Source: Bhargavaea cecembensis (GTDB lineage: Bacteria > Bacillota > Bacilli > Bacillales_A > Planococcaceae). Taken from it: 64,000 bases of DNA. The notes below the pieces were generated by a model, which saw only the letters and a program-made list of their open reading frames with translations, ran no database searches and was not told the DNA's origin. The stretch lies in NCBI RefSeq assembly GCF_001619585.1, contig NZ_LQNT01000011.1:434001-498000 (forward strand), given 5' to 3'. Position numbers and translations under genes: made by a program. Every line of letters starts with the position of its first letter. The first letter of the stretch is position 1. Shown piece by piece: positions 43,414-52,742 of the stretch.

Positions 43414-44819
43414 AGTTCCGGTATCTCTATCAGCTGATCGCCAGCCATATCGGTGTCCTGATTATCGCCTTCCTCATCCTGACACTGCTGTTCGCCCATT
43501 TTGCCGAGCAGCTGATCTATGAGGACAAGACTGATGAGCTCGTGTCCTACGGGAGGAATCTGATGGGTGACCTGTCGGAGGATCCCGGACAGACAAGGCG
43601 GATCCTCGGCGAATACGGGCGCGTGCTGGAGGGCAGGGACATCCAGTTCAGTTTGTTCAACTCAGGTTCAGCGGTTGTCTATTCTTCCGGCCGGCCTGCC
43701 TCTCTCATCAAGTTGCGCCGGGAGGAGTGGGACAAGATCCGGAACGGCCAGGCCATCATCGTCAATCAGGAATTCGAGCGGTCTGACGTCGGAGTCACCT
43801 TCACGCTCCTGCCTTATATACAGGACGGTCAATTCACCGGTGGTGTGCTGCTCACTTCCCCAATCTCCGGTTCCCGTGAAATCATTTCCGAACTGAACCG
43901 CTATCTGCTCTGGGCGATGCTGGCGGCGCTTGCCGCCTCCCTGCTTCTCGGATGGGGGCTTTCCGCGTTCCATGTGAAGCGGCTAAAGCGGCTTCGTGAT
44001 GCCGCATCACACGTCGCTTCCGGCGACTATTCAGTCCGCGTTCCTTCCACCAAAGCGGATGAAATCGGAGAGCTGTCCGCGGACTTTAACGAGATGACCG
44101 AACGCCTGGAGGAATCGATGACTGAGATCGACCGGCTCGAGAACCGCCGCCGGCAGTTTATCGCGGATGTCTCACATGAGATGCGTACACCGCTCACTAC
44201 GATCCGCGGGACACTCGACGGACTCCGGGACGGCATGATCCAGGAAGAAGAGCGGAATCGGGCGCTCGCTCTGGCGAGCAAGGAAACCCGACGGCTCATC
44301 CGCCTCGTGAACGAAAACCTGGATTACGAGAAGATACGCTCCGGCCAGATCACTCTCGAGAAAACGGAAATCCCGCTTGATGACCTCTTGCCGCTGATCG
44401 CCGAGCAGCTGGAGCCGCTCGCTGAAGAAAAAGGCAACACCATCGACGCAATAGCGGACAGCGACGCCATGGTATTTGCTGATTATGACCGCCTCACTCA
44501 GATCCTGATCAACATCACAAAAAACAGCATCCAGTTCACCCGCGACGGTATGATTAAGCTTCGGGGCTATATGGACGACAGTATTGCAGTTATCGAAATC
44601 GCCGATACAGGTGAGGGCATCGACCCGGAAGATGTGGAGCGCATCTGGGATCGCTTCTACCGCGCCGGAGTCTCCCGGACGTCCAATCCGTTCGGGGAGT
44701 TCGGCCTCGGGCTGTCGATCGTGCAGCAGCTTGTCCGTCTGCATGGCGGGACAATCAGCGTTGAAAGTGAAAAAGACGCTGGCACGATTTTCTTGCTGCG
44801 TTTTCCGCCAAAAGAGTAA
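43410..44819 (+). CDS. Sensor histidine kinase (CssS-like)
   Basis: 469 residues: membrane spans at about 12-33 and 170-190 enclosing a 130-residue external sensor, a HAMP domain (LKRLRDAASHVASGDYSVRV), phospho-acceptor helix FIADVSHEMRTPLTTIRG, and ATPase motifs NITKNSIQFT, DTGEGIDPEDV and GEFGLGLSIV. Start overlaps the regulator stop by ATGA. Size and layout are those of CssS, which senses misfolded exported proteins, and the htrA neighbour agrees; the assignment is by context. Confidence 0.9.
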   Translation: MKFRYLYQLIASHIGVLIIAFLILTLLFAHFAEQLIYEDKTDELVSYGRNLMGDLSEDPGQTRRILGEYGRVLEGRDIQFSLFNSGSAVVYSSGRPASLIKLRREEWDKIRNGQAIIVNQEFERSDVGVTFTLLPYIQDGQFTGGVLLTSPISGSREIISELNRYLLWAMLAALAASLLLGWGLSAFHVKRLKRLRDAASHVASGDYSVRVPSTKADEIGELSADFNEMTERLEESMTEIDRLENRRRQFIADVSHEMRTPLTTIRGTLDGLRDGMIQEEERNRALALASKETRRLIRLVNENLDYEKIRSGQITLEKTEIPLDDLLPLIAEQLEPLAEEKGNTIDAIADSDAMVFADYDRLTQILINITKNSIQFTRDGMIKLRGYMDDSIAVIEIADTGEGIDPEDVERIWDRFYRAGVSRTSNPFGEFGLGLSIVQQLVRLHGGTISVESEKDAGTIFLLRFPPKE

Positions 44820-44821
44820 AA

Positions 44822-44850
44822 GGGCCTCCCGCTTCGGGAAGGCCCTTTCG
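44822..44850. terminator. Shared intrinsic terminator
   Basis: AAGGGCCTCCCG-CTT-CGGGAAGGCCCTTT, between the convergent kinase and peptidase genes. Confidence 0.85.
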
Positions 44851-45840
44851 TTACTTTTTCTCTTCACGTTCCCACCGGCTCAGCGAGGGATACGGATCGA
44901 ACGCCCACTCCGAGCGGCCGTCGAACTTGTACATGCCGTAATGGAGATGGGGCGGGAATTTGCCGGAAGTGCCTTCTTTGCCGTAGCCGGAACTGCCGAC
45001 ATAGCCGACAACGGTTCCGGGCTCGACGACTTGCCCTTCTTCGATTCCTTTTTCAAAGCCCGAGAGATGAGCGTAATAATGATATACGTTGTGAGCATCG
45101 CGGATCCCCACCCGCCAGCCGCCGAACTCGTTCCAACCCTTCATCTCGATCACGCCGTAAGTGACGGAACGAACCGGAACACCGTAAGAGGCGAACAGAT
45201 CAGTCCCCTCATGCATCCGTCGGCCGCCCCAGCCGCGTCGGGCGCCCCATGTGCTCCTGTAGGTGTAGTGATGGGTCTTAGGCAAAGGAAACACATAGGC
45301 GTCGAGCTCGATGGTGCCGAAGCTGCGGAACAGTTCGTCAATTGTCATGATTTGCCGCACGGCCTCTTCGCTGCCGAAGAATTCGTAGAGCGCGAGACGG
45401 CGATCCTGCGTGTCTCCGTTATTATTGCCGATAGTATTTGCCAGGGTATAGAGAATGTCCTCGGGGTCTTCCGGGTCGGCCTTTCCGTCTCCGTTGCCGT
45501 CCAGGCCGCCGCCCTCGAAGAACTCAATAGCCGCGGGATCACTTTCTCCGTGTTCCGGGTTCGGCGCACCTGCCCAGAATTCATCTTCGAATCGGAACGC
45601 GATGGGGCCCTCGACCTCTTCCAGATCATTACGGACACGCTGGATGTTCCGCTCATACCGGTCAATTGCGGCCAGCGTGTGCCACGGAACCGCAGGCGTC
45701 TCATACGTCATATACAGATTCATCCGTTCTTCTGCGATGGACCGCTCTGTTTCCTCCCCGGAATCCTCCGCCCGGACAATGCTTACAAAAAGGACTGATA
45801 ACAGCAGCAAATAGGCCGGCAGCCAGATGGCGTGGCGCAC
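44851..45840 (-). CDS. lytH: M23 metallopeptidase, LytH-like
   Basis: 329 residues with a signal peptide (LPAYLLLLSVLFVSIVRA), a middle region with IDRYERNIQRVRNDL and DGNGDGKADPEDPEDILY, and a C-terminal LytM domain with zinc ligands in HEGTDLF (HxxxD) and HLHYG (HxH). Length and the DGNGDGKADP region match B. subtilis LytH (YunA), an L-Ala-D-Glu peptidase that trims spore cortex peptide side chains. If correct, this supports a spore-forming host. Confidence 0.75.
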   Translation of the reverse strand: MRHAIWLPAYLLLLSVLFVSIVRAEDSGEETERSIAEERMNLYMTYETPAVPWHTLAAIDRYERNIQRVRNDLEEVEGPIAFRFEDEFWAGAPNPEHGESDPAAIEFFEGGGLDGNGDGKADPEDPEDILYTLANTIGNNNGDTQDRRLALYEFFGSEEAVRQIMTIDELFRSFGTIELDAYVFPLPKTHHYTYRSTWGARRGWGGRRMHEGTDLFASYGVPVRSVTYGVIEMKGWNEFGGWRVGIRDAHNVYHYYAHLSGFEKGIEEGQVVEPGTVVGYVGSSGYGKEGTSGKFPPHLHYGMYKFDGRSEWAFDPYPSLSRWEREEKK

Positions 45841-45924
45841 GGGTCAAAACCTCCCTTCACCATCTTAGGCTTGCCGGCCGTCCCATTCTCATGAGTGGCA
45901 ATATGCGGTTATATTAAAGATGAT

Positions 45925-46060
45925 TCAACCTAACATTAAGCTCATTTTTGATATGGCAATTATTGTGCCGCCCGGTCTCGGCATGCCGCTTCGGGTCGTC
46001 CCGCCGTCCTCGTATAAGGCAATCTTGCGCGGCAGAAGATAAGTCGAACAAAATTTGTCG
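45925..46060 (-). other. Open, gene-like stretch without start
   Basis: On the minus strand the palindrome at 46061-46094 continues in frame into CSTYLLPRKIALYEDGGTTR, then MPRPGGTIIAIS, ending at TGA 45925. No start codon with a ribosome site is present. The stretch looks translated or derived from coding sequence, perhaps part of a dispersed intergenic repeat together with the palindrome. Confidence 0.35.
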
Positions 46061-46094
46061 ATTTCCCGGGAAATAACGTTATTTCCCGGGAAAT
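46061..46094. repeat. 34-bp perfect palindrome
   Basis: Two copies of ATTTCCCGGGAAAT, each self-complementary, flank AACGTT, making a perfect 34-bp palindrome. A single TTTCCCGGGAAAT occurs at 8590-8602, so the unit is repeated in the window. Confidence 0.85.
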
Positions 46095-46113
46095 GCGTCG
46101 AACTCAGGAAATG

Positions 46114-46968
46114 TCAACTTCGCTCCACCGGCATCGAACAGCAGCGGAATGAACCGCCTGATTTGATAATCTCCGTAAAGTCGATTTCGATGACCTCGTA
46201 ACCGTGCTCACGCATGGCGCGGTTCACTTCAGGATTAACAGGCAGGCTGAACAGCTTGCCCCCGCCGATCGACAGGACATTCGTGCCCATCGTGAACTGC
46301 TCTTGTGCATTGACTTCGATCAGTTCATATTTGCCGCCAAGTTTCTTCACCATCTCAGGGTTCAGGGCTTCCGGGAAAATCAGAGCCGTCTCAGTCGACA
46401 AAATGTTGAAGACACAGTCGAGGTGCAGGTATTTCCCGTCAAACTCGACCGCGACGATTTCGTGTTCCGGAAGTTCTTCCGACAGCATTCGGATCGCATC
46501 TCGCGAAGTCCGTTCGCTGACCCCGACATAAACCGTGCCTCGATCAACAATGACGTCCCCGCCTTCAATCCTTCCCCCGCTCAGTTTCCGGTAGCGGATG
46601 CCCTTATCGCGAAGAAGCTTTTCCAGCGCTTCCTCCTCGCCCTGGCGGATCTCGCTCGCCATCCGGGAAATGAACAGCTCATCACCGACCGCAAACCCGA
46701 TGTCGCGGGTAAACACCTGCTCCGGGAATTCCTCGGACGGTTCCAGTTCGATCACCTCAGCGCCGTGAGTGCGGAGCGTGTCACGGAATGTGCGGTATTG
46801 ATCCATCGCCCGCTCCCGGTCAATGTTTTCGTCTTCGTACCGCTTTTGCACTTCATTAATCGCTTCTTCTATGGCCATATAGCGCGGCGGGCAGAGAATC
46901 ACCCGCTGGAGCGTGCCGTATTCGGTGCTGACTTCAATCTGAGTTGTCTCGTCCTTCGGCAGTGTCAA
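46114..46968 (-). CDS. DDAH/arginine-deiminase-fold amidinohydrolase (YkgA-like)
   Basis: 284 residues of the guanidino-group-modifying fold: N-terminal EYGTLQRVILCPPRY, FTRDIGFAVGD, EGGDVIVDRG, catalytic His in LHLDCVFNIL and catalytic Cys in the C-terminal GGSFRCCSMP. Such enzymes convert arginine or methylarginine derivatives to citrulline. Similar to B. subtilis YkgA; substrate uncertain. Monocistronic. Confidence 0.87.
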   Translation of the reverse strand: MTLPKDETTQIEVSTEYGTLQRVILCPPRYMAIEEAINEVQKRYEDENIDRERAMDQYRTFRDTLRTHGAEVIELEPSEEFPEQVFTRDIGFAVGDELFISRMASEIRQGEEEALEKLLRDKGIRYRKLSGGRIEGGDVIVDRGTVYVGVSERTSRDAIRMLSEELPEHEIVAVEFDGKYLHLDCVFNILSTETALIFPEALNPEMVKKLGGKYELIEVNAQEQFTMGTNVLSIGGGKLFSLPVNPEVNRAMREHGYEVIEIDFTEIIKSGGSFRCCSMPVERS

Positions 46969-47037
46969 CTTTTCTTCTCCTCCACTTCAGAGCTAATGGG
47001 TTTACTTTTCCCCATACCGGCCTGATAAAAACAGGCT

Positions 47038-47062
47038 GTTTCGTTCTCGGACACCCGGGAAT
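47038..47062 (+). promoter_or_regulatory. Candidate SigB promoter
   Basis: GTTTCG (47038-47043), 13-bp spacer, GGGAAT (47057-47062), close to the general-stress consensus GTTTAA-N12-15-GGGTAT, 34 bp before the small gene at 47096. Confidence 0.55.
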
Positions 47063-47095
47063 AATAAGAGCAAGAACAGAAAGGGAGCGATTCTG

Positions 47096-47254
47096 ATGAA
47101 GAGCTACGCGGAAAACGATAAAAATCAAAAAAATGGTAAATGGTCCGATAACGCCAACGATGCCGCAAAAAAGGCCGAGGAAAAGCTAGATGACATCAAG
47201 AAAGAAGCCCGGGACGCGGCGGAGACCCAAAATAACGATGATAAGTCTGAATAG
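47096..47254 (+). CDS. Small hydrophilic stress-type protein, 52 residues
   Basis: Frame from ATG 47096 (AAGGGAG ribosome site) to TAG 47254. The protein is made almost only of charged residues, Asn, Ala and Gln, for example NDAAKKAEEKLDDIKKEARD, so it is probably an extended or amphipathic helix reminiscent of LEA-type or CsbD-like stress proteins. A SigB-like promoter precedes it. Function not known. Confidence 0.7.
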   Translation: MKSYAENDKNQKNGKWSDNANDAAKKAEEKLDDIKKEARDAAETQNNDDKSE

Positions 47255-47281
47255 GAGTTAGCATGTGCAAAATCATTAAAT

Positions 47282-47312
47282 AACGCCGACCGGAAATTAC
47301 CGGATCGGCGTT
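47282..47312. terminator. Shared intrinsic terminator
   Basis: AACGCCGA-CCGG-AAATTA-CCGG-TCGGCGTT with TTAT after it, between the convergent small gene and the ABC ATPase gene. Confidence 0.8.
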
Positions 47313-47319
47313 TATCATT

Positions 47320-48447
47320 TCAGACGGTGATCCCCGCTTCTTCTCCGAGCTTCAGGCGGTCGCCGCTCCCCGCGTCAAAGAAGTGGGCAAGTTCCATATC
47401 GTAGGCGAGCCGGACCGTATCACCCGCCCGAAGGTCGAGTCCTGAATCGATTCGCGCAATCAGCTCTTGGCCGCCCAGTTTCGAGTAAAGGAGGGTTTCC
47501 GCTCCGGTAAGCTCGGAGACAATGACTTCCGACTCCACAACGGCCAGCGACTGGCCTGCTGCGGCAGGCGGCTCCAGCGTGACATGCTCCGGGCGGATAC
47601 CCATCGTGACCGGCCCTTCGCCGTAACCGGCCGCCTGCATCGCCCGTGATTTCGTCTCGGGAAGCGGCAGGCGGATACCGTCGGACGTGACGAATTCACC
47701 GCCCCTGACTTCCCCGCTGAAAAAGTTCATCGCGGGCGATCCGATGAATCCGCCGACAAATGTGTTTTCCGGATAATCGTAGACGTCTTTCGGTGCTCCG
47801 ACCTGCTGGATGACGCCGTCTTTCATGATGACGATGCGGGTCGCCATCGTCATTGCCTCAGTCTGGTCGTGGGTGACGTAGACGGTCGTCGTCTTCAGCC
47901 GGTTGTGGAGCTTGGAAATCTCCGCGCGCATCTGGAAACGGAGCTTGGCGTCCAGATTCGAGAGCGGCTCGTCCATCAGGAACAGCTTGGCGTCCCGCAC
48001 GATGGCGCGGCCGAGGGCGACCCGCTGGCGCTGTCCGCCGGAGAGGGCACGCGGTTTCCGTTTCAGGTAATCCTCGAGGCCGAGGATCCTCGCGGCCTCG
48101 GTAACACGCTTTTTGATCTCGTCTTTCTTGAACTTCCGCATCTTCAGGGCAAATGCCATATTGTCGTAGACGGTCATATGCGGGTAAAGCGCGTAGTTCT
48201 GGAACACCATCGCGATGTCCCGGTTTTTCGGCGGCACGTCGTTCATGAGCCTTCCGTCCATCACAAACTCGCCGTCGGTGATTTCTTCAAGGCCGGCAAT
48301 CATCCGAAGCATCGTCGATTTGCCGCATCCGGACGGCCCCACCAGGACGATAAAGTCCCCGTCCTCGATCTCCAGGTTAAAGTCCTTTACCGCTGTGACG
48401 TCTTTGTCATAGGTTTTCGAGATGTTCTTGAGTTCGATTTTGACCAT
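47320..48447 (-). CDS. Sugar ABC transporter ATPase, MsmX/UgpC type
   Basis: 375 residues: Walker [12 protein letters not shown]-loop [10 protein letters not shown], signature [15 protein letters not shown], Walker [13 protein letters not shown], switch His in [12 protein letters not shown], and a C-terminal TOBE-type regulatory domain ([13 protein letters not shown]). Such ATPases energise carbohydrate importers and are sometimes shared between several. Last gene of the sugar operon begun at 51919. Confidence 0.92.
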   Translation of the reverse strand: MVKIELKNISKTYDKDVTAVKDFNLEIEDGDFIVLVGPSGCGKSTMLRMIAGLEEITDGEFVMDGRLMNDVPPKNRDIAMVFQNYALYPHMTVYDNMAFALKMRKFKKDEIKKRVTEAARILGLEDYLKRKPRALSGGQRQRVALGRAIVRDAKLFLMDEPLSNLDAKLRFQMRAEISKLHNRLKTTTVYVTHDQTEAMTMATRIVIMKDGVIQQVGAPKDVYDYPENTFVGGFIGSPAMNFFSGEVRGGEFVTSDGIRLPLPETKSRAMQAAGYGEGPVTMGIRPEHVTLEPPAAAGQSLAVVESEVIVSELTGAETLLYSKLGGQELIARIDSGLDLRAGDTVRLAYDMELAHFFDAGSGDRLKLGEEAGITV

Positions 48448-48643
48448 GAGAATTCTCCTTTTTACCGCTTGCTGAGTTGGAATTTACATTGATGTTCTGG
48501 ATGAGCGGCCTTGGAATGAGAAGCAGGATAGCCGGCAGAAAGACAAGCAGCAGGACAAGCGTTCCGGCCTGAAGACTAAATTCCCTGACTGGTTCCGCAT
48601 CCCCCGTGTCCCTGGCCGTGCGTTTCACTTCGATTTTCAGCAT
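48407..48643 (-). CDS. Possible small single-span membrane protein
   Basis: A 78-residue frame from ATG 48643 behind AAAGGGGAA, with one strongly hydrophobic segment ([20 protein letters not shown]) between a charged N-terminus and an Asn/Ser-rich tail. Its last 40 bases overlap the ATPase gene. The ribosome site and operon position support it, the overlap argues against it. Family not recognised. Confidence 0.45.
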   Translation of the reverse strand: MLKIEVKRTARDTGDAEPVREFSLQAGTLVLLLVFLPAILLLIPRPLIQNINVNSNSASGKKENSHGQNRTQEHLENL

Positions 48644-48714
48644 GTTCATTTCCCCTTTCGTCCGCATGCCTCCCAATTTATGCGGCACACGGCGAATTCA
48701 TCAGCCGGCCGGCG

Positions 48715-49614
48715 TCACTTTCCGCCGGACTGCAGATTGATCCCCTGGATAAAGTACTTTTGGAAAAAGAAGAACAGGATGATTACCGGCAACAGAACGA
48801 GAAGCGAGCCGGCCATCAGATAGTTCCACTGCGTGCTCATCTGGCCCTTGAACACCTGGAGCCCGAGCTGAAGGGTATACAGGTTTTCGTCATTCACGTA
48901 AAGGAGCGGGCCGAGGAAGTCGTTCCATGCCCCGTTAAACGAGAAGATGGCTACAGTGGCAAGAGCGGGCTTCGTGAGCGGAAGGCCAATCTTCCACCAG
49001 ATCCAAAAGTGACTCGCCCCCTCCATCTTGGCCGCCTCGATCAGCTCGTCCGGAATCGTCATATAAAACTGCCGGAGCAGGAAGATGTTGAACGCGCTCC
49101 CGAAAAAGGCCGGCACGACGAGCGGATAGTATGTATTCAGCCATTGAAGCTTTGCAAACAGCACATACTGGGGGATGAGCGTAACGAATCCCGGAATCAT
49201 CATCGTCGAAAGCACAATCGCAAACAGCGCATTTCGCCCCTTAAAGGGAACCTTGGCGAATCCATAGGCGATAAACGAGTTCACGAACACATTTCCGATG
49301 ACGACGAGAATCGTGATCGTCAGTGTGTTAACCGTATACAGGTCGAACGGCGCCGCTTCCCACGTTTTCATATAGTTGCTCCAGTTCCAGCTTTCCGGCC
49401 AGAACGTCGGCGGATAGGTCATCACTTCCTGCATGGTCTTGACGGAAGTGACGAGCATCCACCAGAGCGGGGACAGCATGAGGATGCTGCCTGCCGCAAG
49501 AAGGACCCAGTTGATGATGTTGAGCGCCTGCCTGCGGCCCTTGATTGTTTCAAAATGCGAGACTTTTGGTTGGTGGAACTTTTGGTGTACGTCGGCTGTC
49601 TGTTTCACCATCAC
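48715..49614 (-). CDS. Sugar ABC transporter permease, MalG type
   Basis: 299 residues with six membrane spans and the EAA loop near the ATPase (DELIEAAKMEGASHFWIWWKIGLPLTKPALA split over that region). Belongs to the CUT1 family of oligosaccharide importers. Its start overlaps the other permease's stop, so both are translated together. Confidence 0.92.
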   Translation of the reverse strand: MMVKQTADVHQKFHQPKVSHFETIKGRRQALNIINWVLLAAGSILMLSPLWWMLVTSVKTMQEVMTYPPTFWPESWNWSNYMKTWEAAPFDLYTVNTLTITILVVIGNVFVNSFIAYGFAKVPFKGRNALFAIVLSTMMIPGFVTLIPQYVLFAKLQWLNTYYPLVVPAFFGSAFNIFLLRQFYMTIPDELIEAAKMEGASHFWIWWKIGLPLTKPALATVAIFSFNGAWNDFLGPLLYVNDENLYTLQLGLQVFKGQMSTQWNYLMAGSLLVLLPVIILFFFFQKYFIQGINLQSGGK

Positions 49615-50522
49615 TTCCCGCCCCCTTCATAGTGCACCCATTTTGGTGCAAGCTTCAGGTTGACGATTGTCAGGGCGAAGACTATGACAAACAGGATCCA
49701 CGACATCGCCATCGCATAGCCCATGTCGAACGCTTCGAACGCCTTTTGCCACATATAGAGGTTATAGAAGAGCATCGAGTTGACCGGACCGCCCTCGCCG
49801 TTCGACATGACGTAGGCCTCCTGAAAAATCTGGAAGCCGCCGATGAGGCTCGTAACGATATCAAAGAAGATGACCGGTGTAATCATTGGAATCGTAATTC
49901 GGGTGAACTGCTGCCAGGCATTGGCTCCATCGATCTCTGCCGCCTCATAAAGGCTCTTGGAGATTCCCTGCATGCTCGCCAGATAAAGCAGCATTCCTCC
50001 GCCGACACTCCAAAGCTTCATGAAGATGAGTGCCGGTTTGGTCCATTCGGGGTCAAACAGCCAGTTCGGCCCCTGGATGCCGAACCACGCGAGGACCGTG
50101 TTCACCATGCCGGTCCCCGGCTCAAGCAGTTGCATCCAGAGAAGGTACACGCCGACTCCCGATAGAACGGCCGGCAGGTAATAGATTGTCCGGAACAGCC
50201 GCATGCCCGGAATATCACGGTTCAGGAGTGCCGAAAGAAAAATCGCCCCTATCGTCGTAAGCGGCACCGAAAACAGGACATAATAAAGGGTGTTGTAGAG
50301 CGATGTCCAGAACAGCTGGTCACCGGAGAACAGCCGCTCATAGTTGCTCAGCCCGATAAAGTCCATCTGTGAGGTGACGTTGTAGTTGGTGAAACTGGCT
50401 GCGAACGAGAACAGCAGCGGGCCCGCCGTGAATACGATGAATCCGATGATCCACGGGAGGATAAAGAGGTACCCCTGAAGTCCTTCTCTCGTCTTGTAGT
50501 TGAACCTGCGCTTTCCGGCCAT
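49611..50522 (-). CDS. Sugar ABC transporter permease, MalF type
   Basis: 303 residues with six spans; N-terminal GYLFILPWIIGFIVFTAGPL and EAA loop YEAAEIDGANAWQQFTRITIPMI are typical of CUT1 MalF/UgpA-type permeases. It forms the channel with the MalG-type partner downstream. A hairpin separates it from the binding-protein gene. Confidence 0.92.
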   Translation of the reverse strand: MAGKRRFNYKTREGLQGYLFILPWIIGFIVFTAGPLLFSFAASFTNYNVTSQMDFIGLSNYERLFSGDQLFWTSLYNTLYYVLFSVPLTTIGAIFLSALLNRDIPGMRLFRTIYYLPAVLSGVGVYLLWMQLLEPGTGMVNTVLAWFGIQGPNWLFDPEWTKPALIFMKLWSVGGGMLLYLASMQGISKSLYEAAEIDGANAWQQFTRITIPMITPVIFFDIVTSLIGGFQIFQEAYVMSNGEGGPVNSMLFYNLYMWQKAFEAFDMGYAMAMSWILFVIVFALTIVNLKLAPKWVHYEGGGK

Positions 50523-50553
50523 CCCGCCTCGCCTCCTTGTCCCGTTATGTAAT

Positions 50554-50586
50554 GAAAAGAAGGAGGACGGCTCCGCCCCCCTTCCC
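50554..50586 (-). terminator. Hairpin between binding protein and permease genes
   Basis: Minus-strand AAGGGGGGCGGA pairs imperfectly with GTCCTCCTT and is followed by CTTTTC. It probably lowers permease expression compared with the binding protein. Confidence 0.55.
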
Positions 50587-50599
50587 TGTCTATGACCGT

Positions 50600-51919
50600 T
50601 TAGTTACCATTTTTCTCAATCAGTTTTTCCACTGCCGCCTGCGCATCCTCCAGCGCCTGCTCCGGCGTTTTTTTGCCGAGGTAGACATTGTCGAACTCCG
50701 AATTGACGAGCGTCATATAGTCAGGAGCCGCAAGCGAAGTCGGTGTCAGCATTGTCAGAGGCATCGCCTCGACGGCCAGTTCGTAAACCATTTTGCCGTT
50801 GTCATTGAATTCGTCGCTGGAAGCCGCGCTTTCAGCCGCCTCAATGTTCGCTACGTTATCAAAGTTCTTGACCGCCCAATATTCTTGCGCTTCTTTGCCG
50901 GTCAGATACTTGATGAACTCCCAGGAGGCATCCGGATTTTTTGCGCCTGCCGGAATTTCTGCGACGAAGCCGCCGCCCCAGCTTGTATGGCCGTTGCCCG
51001 GTTCCTTCTCAGGAAGGAGTGCGACTCCGAAGTTCAGGTCAGGTGCGTAGTCACGGATCTGAGTGTAGAAGGTCGGCTGCTGCACAAGCATGGCAAGATC
51101 GCCGGAGAAGAACGGATTGGCCTGCTGGCTTTCCATCTGTGCCTGCCATGAGTTGATGTTGTCCGCCCCATATTTTTCATGCCACTTATTCAGCCACTCC
51201 AGCGTCTCAAGCTTCGCCGGCGTGTTGATCTTCACTTCGCTGTTTTCGTCGACGAAGTTGACCTGATCCGCGTTCATCATCCAGACATCGGTCTGGACGC
51301 CAAACATCGGATAGAACCCGAGGCGGTCATACTTGTCGCCATTTTTCACGTCCAGCTTTTCCGCGTACTCCCACAGCTCTTCCCAGGTTTCGGGCGGCTG
51401 CTCGGGATCGAGGCCGGCTTCTTCAAAGGCATCCTTATTATAGAAGAGGACACGGGTGTCCGTATTGAACGGGATGCCGTATGAATCGCCTTCATAGAGG
51501 GTCGCGTTCCACAGTTCCTCATAAAAATCGCCCGAGATGTCGTCTTCCTCCAGATATTTGGAGAGGTTTTCCGCCTGCTGGTTCTTGCCTCGGAGCGCGG
51601 TCGCGTTGATGTCGTTGATGACCACATCAGGCGGGTCACCGGCCGCGATGGCCGCGAGTTCCTTTGTCCAGATGTCTCCCCAAGGGACGAAGGTATGCTT
51701 GACTTCAATCTCGTCCTGGGAATTATTGAAGTCCTCGATGATCTGTTCGATGATCGGACGGCGGATTTCAGAGCCCCAGAATGTCCAGAAATCGAGGGTA
51801 ACTTTGCCGTTTTCCGCTTCGACCTCTTCTGCGCCGGAACCGCCTGTTGTAAATCCGTTGCAGCCGGACAACACTAGTATCATGACAAGCAATGCCGGCA
51901 CCCACTTAAACCGTTCCAT
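50600..51919 (-). CDS. Sugar-binding lipoprotein of ABC transporter
   Basis: 439 residues with a lipoprotein signal (WVPALLVMILVLSGC, lipobox LSGC) and an extracellular-binding-protein type 1 domain (LDFWTFWGSEIRRPIIEQII; YGIPFNTDTRVLFYNKDAFEEAGLDP; WEFIKYLTGKEAQEYWA). Captures a sugar for the MalF/MalG-type permeases and MsmX-type ATPase below. No glycosidase or regulator is adjacent, so the sugar is unknown. Confidence 0.92.
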   Translation of the reverse strand: MERFKWVPALLVMILVLSGCNGFTTGGSGAEEVEAENGKVTLDFWTFWGSEIRRPIIEQIIEDFNNSQDEIEVKHTFVPWGDIWTKELAAIAAGDPPDVVINDINATALRGKNQQAENLSKYLEEDDISGDFYEELWNATLYEGDSYGIPFNTDTRVLFYNKDAFEEAGLDPEQPPETWEELWEYAEKLDVKNGDKYDRLGFYPMFGVQTDVWMMNADQVNFVDENSEVKINTPAKLETLEWLNKWHEKYGADNINSWQAQMESQQANPFFSGDLAMLVQQPTFYTQIRDYAPDLNFGVALLPEKEPGNGHTSWGGGFVAEIPAGAKNPDASWEFIKYLTGKEAQEYWAVKNFDNVANIEAAESAASSDEFNDNGKMVYELAVEAMPLTMLTPTSLAAPDYMTLVNSEFDNVYLGKKTPEQALEDAQAAVEKLIEKNGN

Positions 51920-52056
51920 GTCACTTCCCCCTGTTCGTTTTCACTATGTATGGGCTAAACCTATCTTCTCTTACCACTTCGACAGACGAAGTAAACCTTC
52001 TTCACTATCTTACAAGAGTAGACGCGCAATTCAAATAGTTCGAAAGTATTCCTGTC

Positions 52057-52100
52057 GAAAAAAGGCAGGACTTGTCGATTAATGACAGCCTGCCTTTTCT
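52057..52100 (-). terminator. Intrinsic terminator after GNAT gene
   Basis: Minus-strand AAGGCAGG / CCTGCCTT stem followed by TTTTCG; the stop codon lies in the loop. Confidence 0.8.
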
Positions 52101-52633
52101 TGCTTGATCATAGTGAAAATGTCATAGTCCCGCCAGAGTCCGCCTTCCTTGGCAAACTGCTCCCTCGTGCACTCATATCTGAAACCAGCGCTTTCCGCCA
52201 GTCGCCTGGATGGGATGTTGTCGGGTCGGATATGGAGTTCCAGCCGGTGAAATCCGAGCTGGCGCATGAAAGACCCGGCGGCGGCTGCTACGGCTTCCTT
52301 TCCGTAACCTTGACGGAAGTACTGGTTGTTGATGTGGTAGCCCATCATGCCCCAGTCATAGTCGAAACGCAGAATCGTGATAAGTTCAACCTTGCCGATA
52401 TTGGCCCCGTCAGATTTCCGGAAGATCCCGAGGATGACCATGTCATCCGCCTCCGCTGCCTCGCGGAAACCGCGGATCCATTCCCTGAACCACGCTTCCG
52501 TGGCGCCTGAAAGATCTCGGGGCTTTCCCTCATCATACGGACCGTTCGACAGACCCCTTCCCTGCAGGCCCGCAAGCCACGCGGCATAATCCGAATCCAG
52601 ATACGGCCGGAGAAGGATCCGTTTCAATTTCAA
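52079..52633 (-). CDS. GNAT acetyltransferase, RimJ/RimL type
   Basis: 184 residues: KRILLRPYLDSDYAAWL start, GMMGYHINNQYFRQGYGKEAV for acetyl-CoA, and LHIRPDNIPSRRLAESAGFRYE, typical of the RimJ/RimL/YdaF-type acetyltransferases. Monocistronic, divergent from the coat protein gene. Confidence 0.85.
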   Translation of the reverse strand: MKLKRILLRPYLDSDYAAWLAGLQGRGLSNGPYDEGKPRDLSGATEAWFREWIRGFREAAEADDMVILGIFRKSDGANIGKVELITILRFDYDWGMMGYHINNQYFRQGYGKEAVAAAAGSFMRQLGFHRLELHIRPDNIPSRRLAESAGFRYECTREQFAKEGGLWRDYDIFTMIKQEKAGCH

Positions 52634-52742
52634 AATTTTTCATTCTTGTCCCTCCAGTTACCGTTCATTATAGCGGATGCATAACAGCGCCGGGAAAGCG
52701 GATACTATCCGTGTTCGGCCATCATGAAAAAATGGAGGGAAT

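Noticed and set aside
48760-49632. 290-codon plus-strand frame opposite the MalG-type permease
   Set aside because: The minus strand encodes a clear six-span permease with an EAA loop; the reverse frame is highly charged and motif-free.
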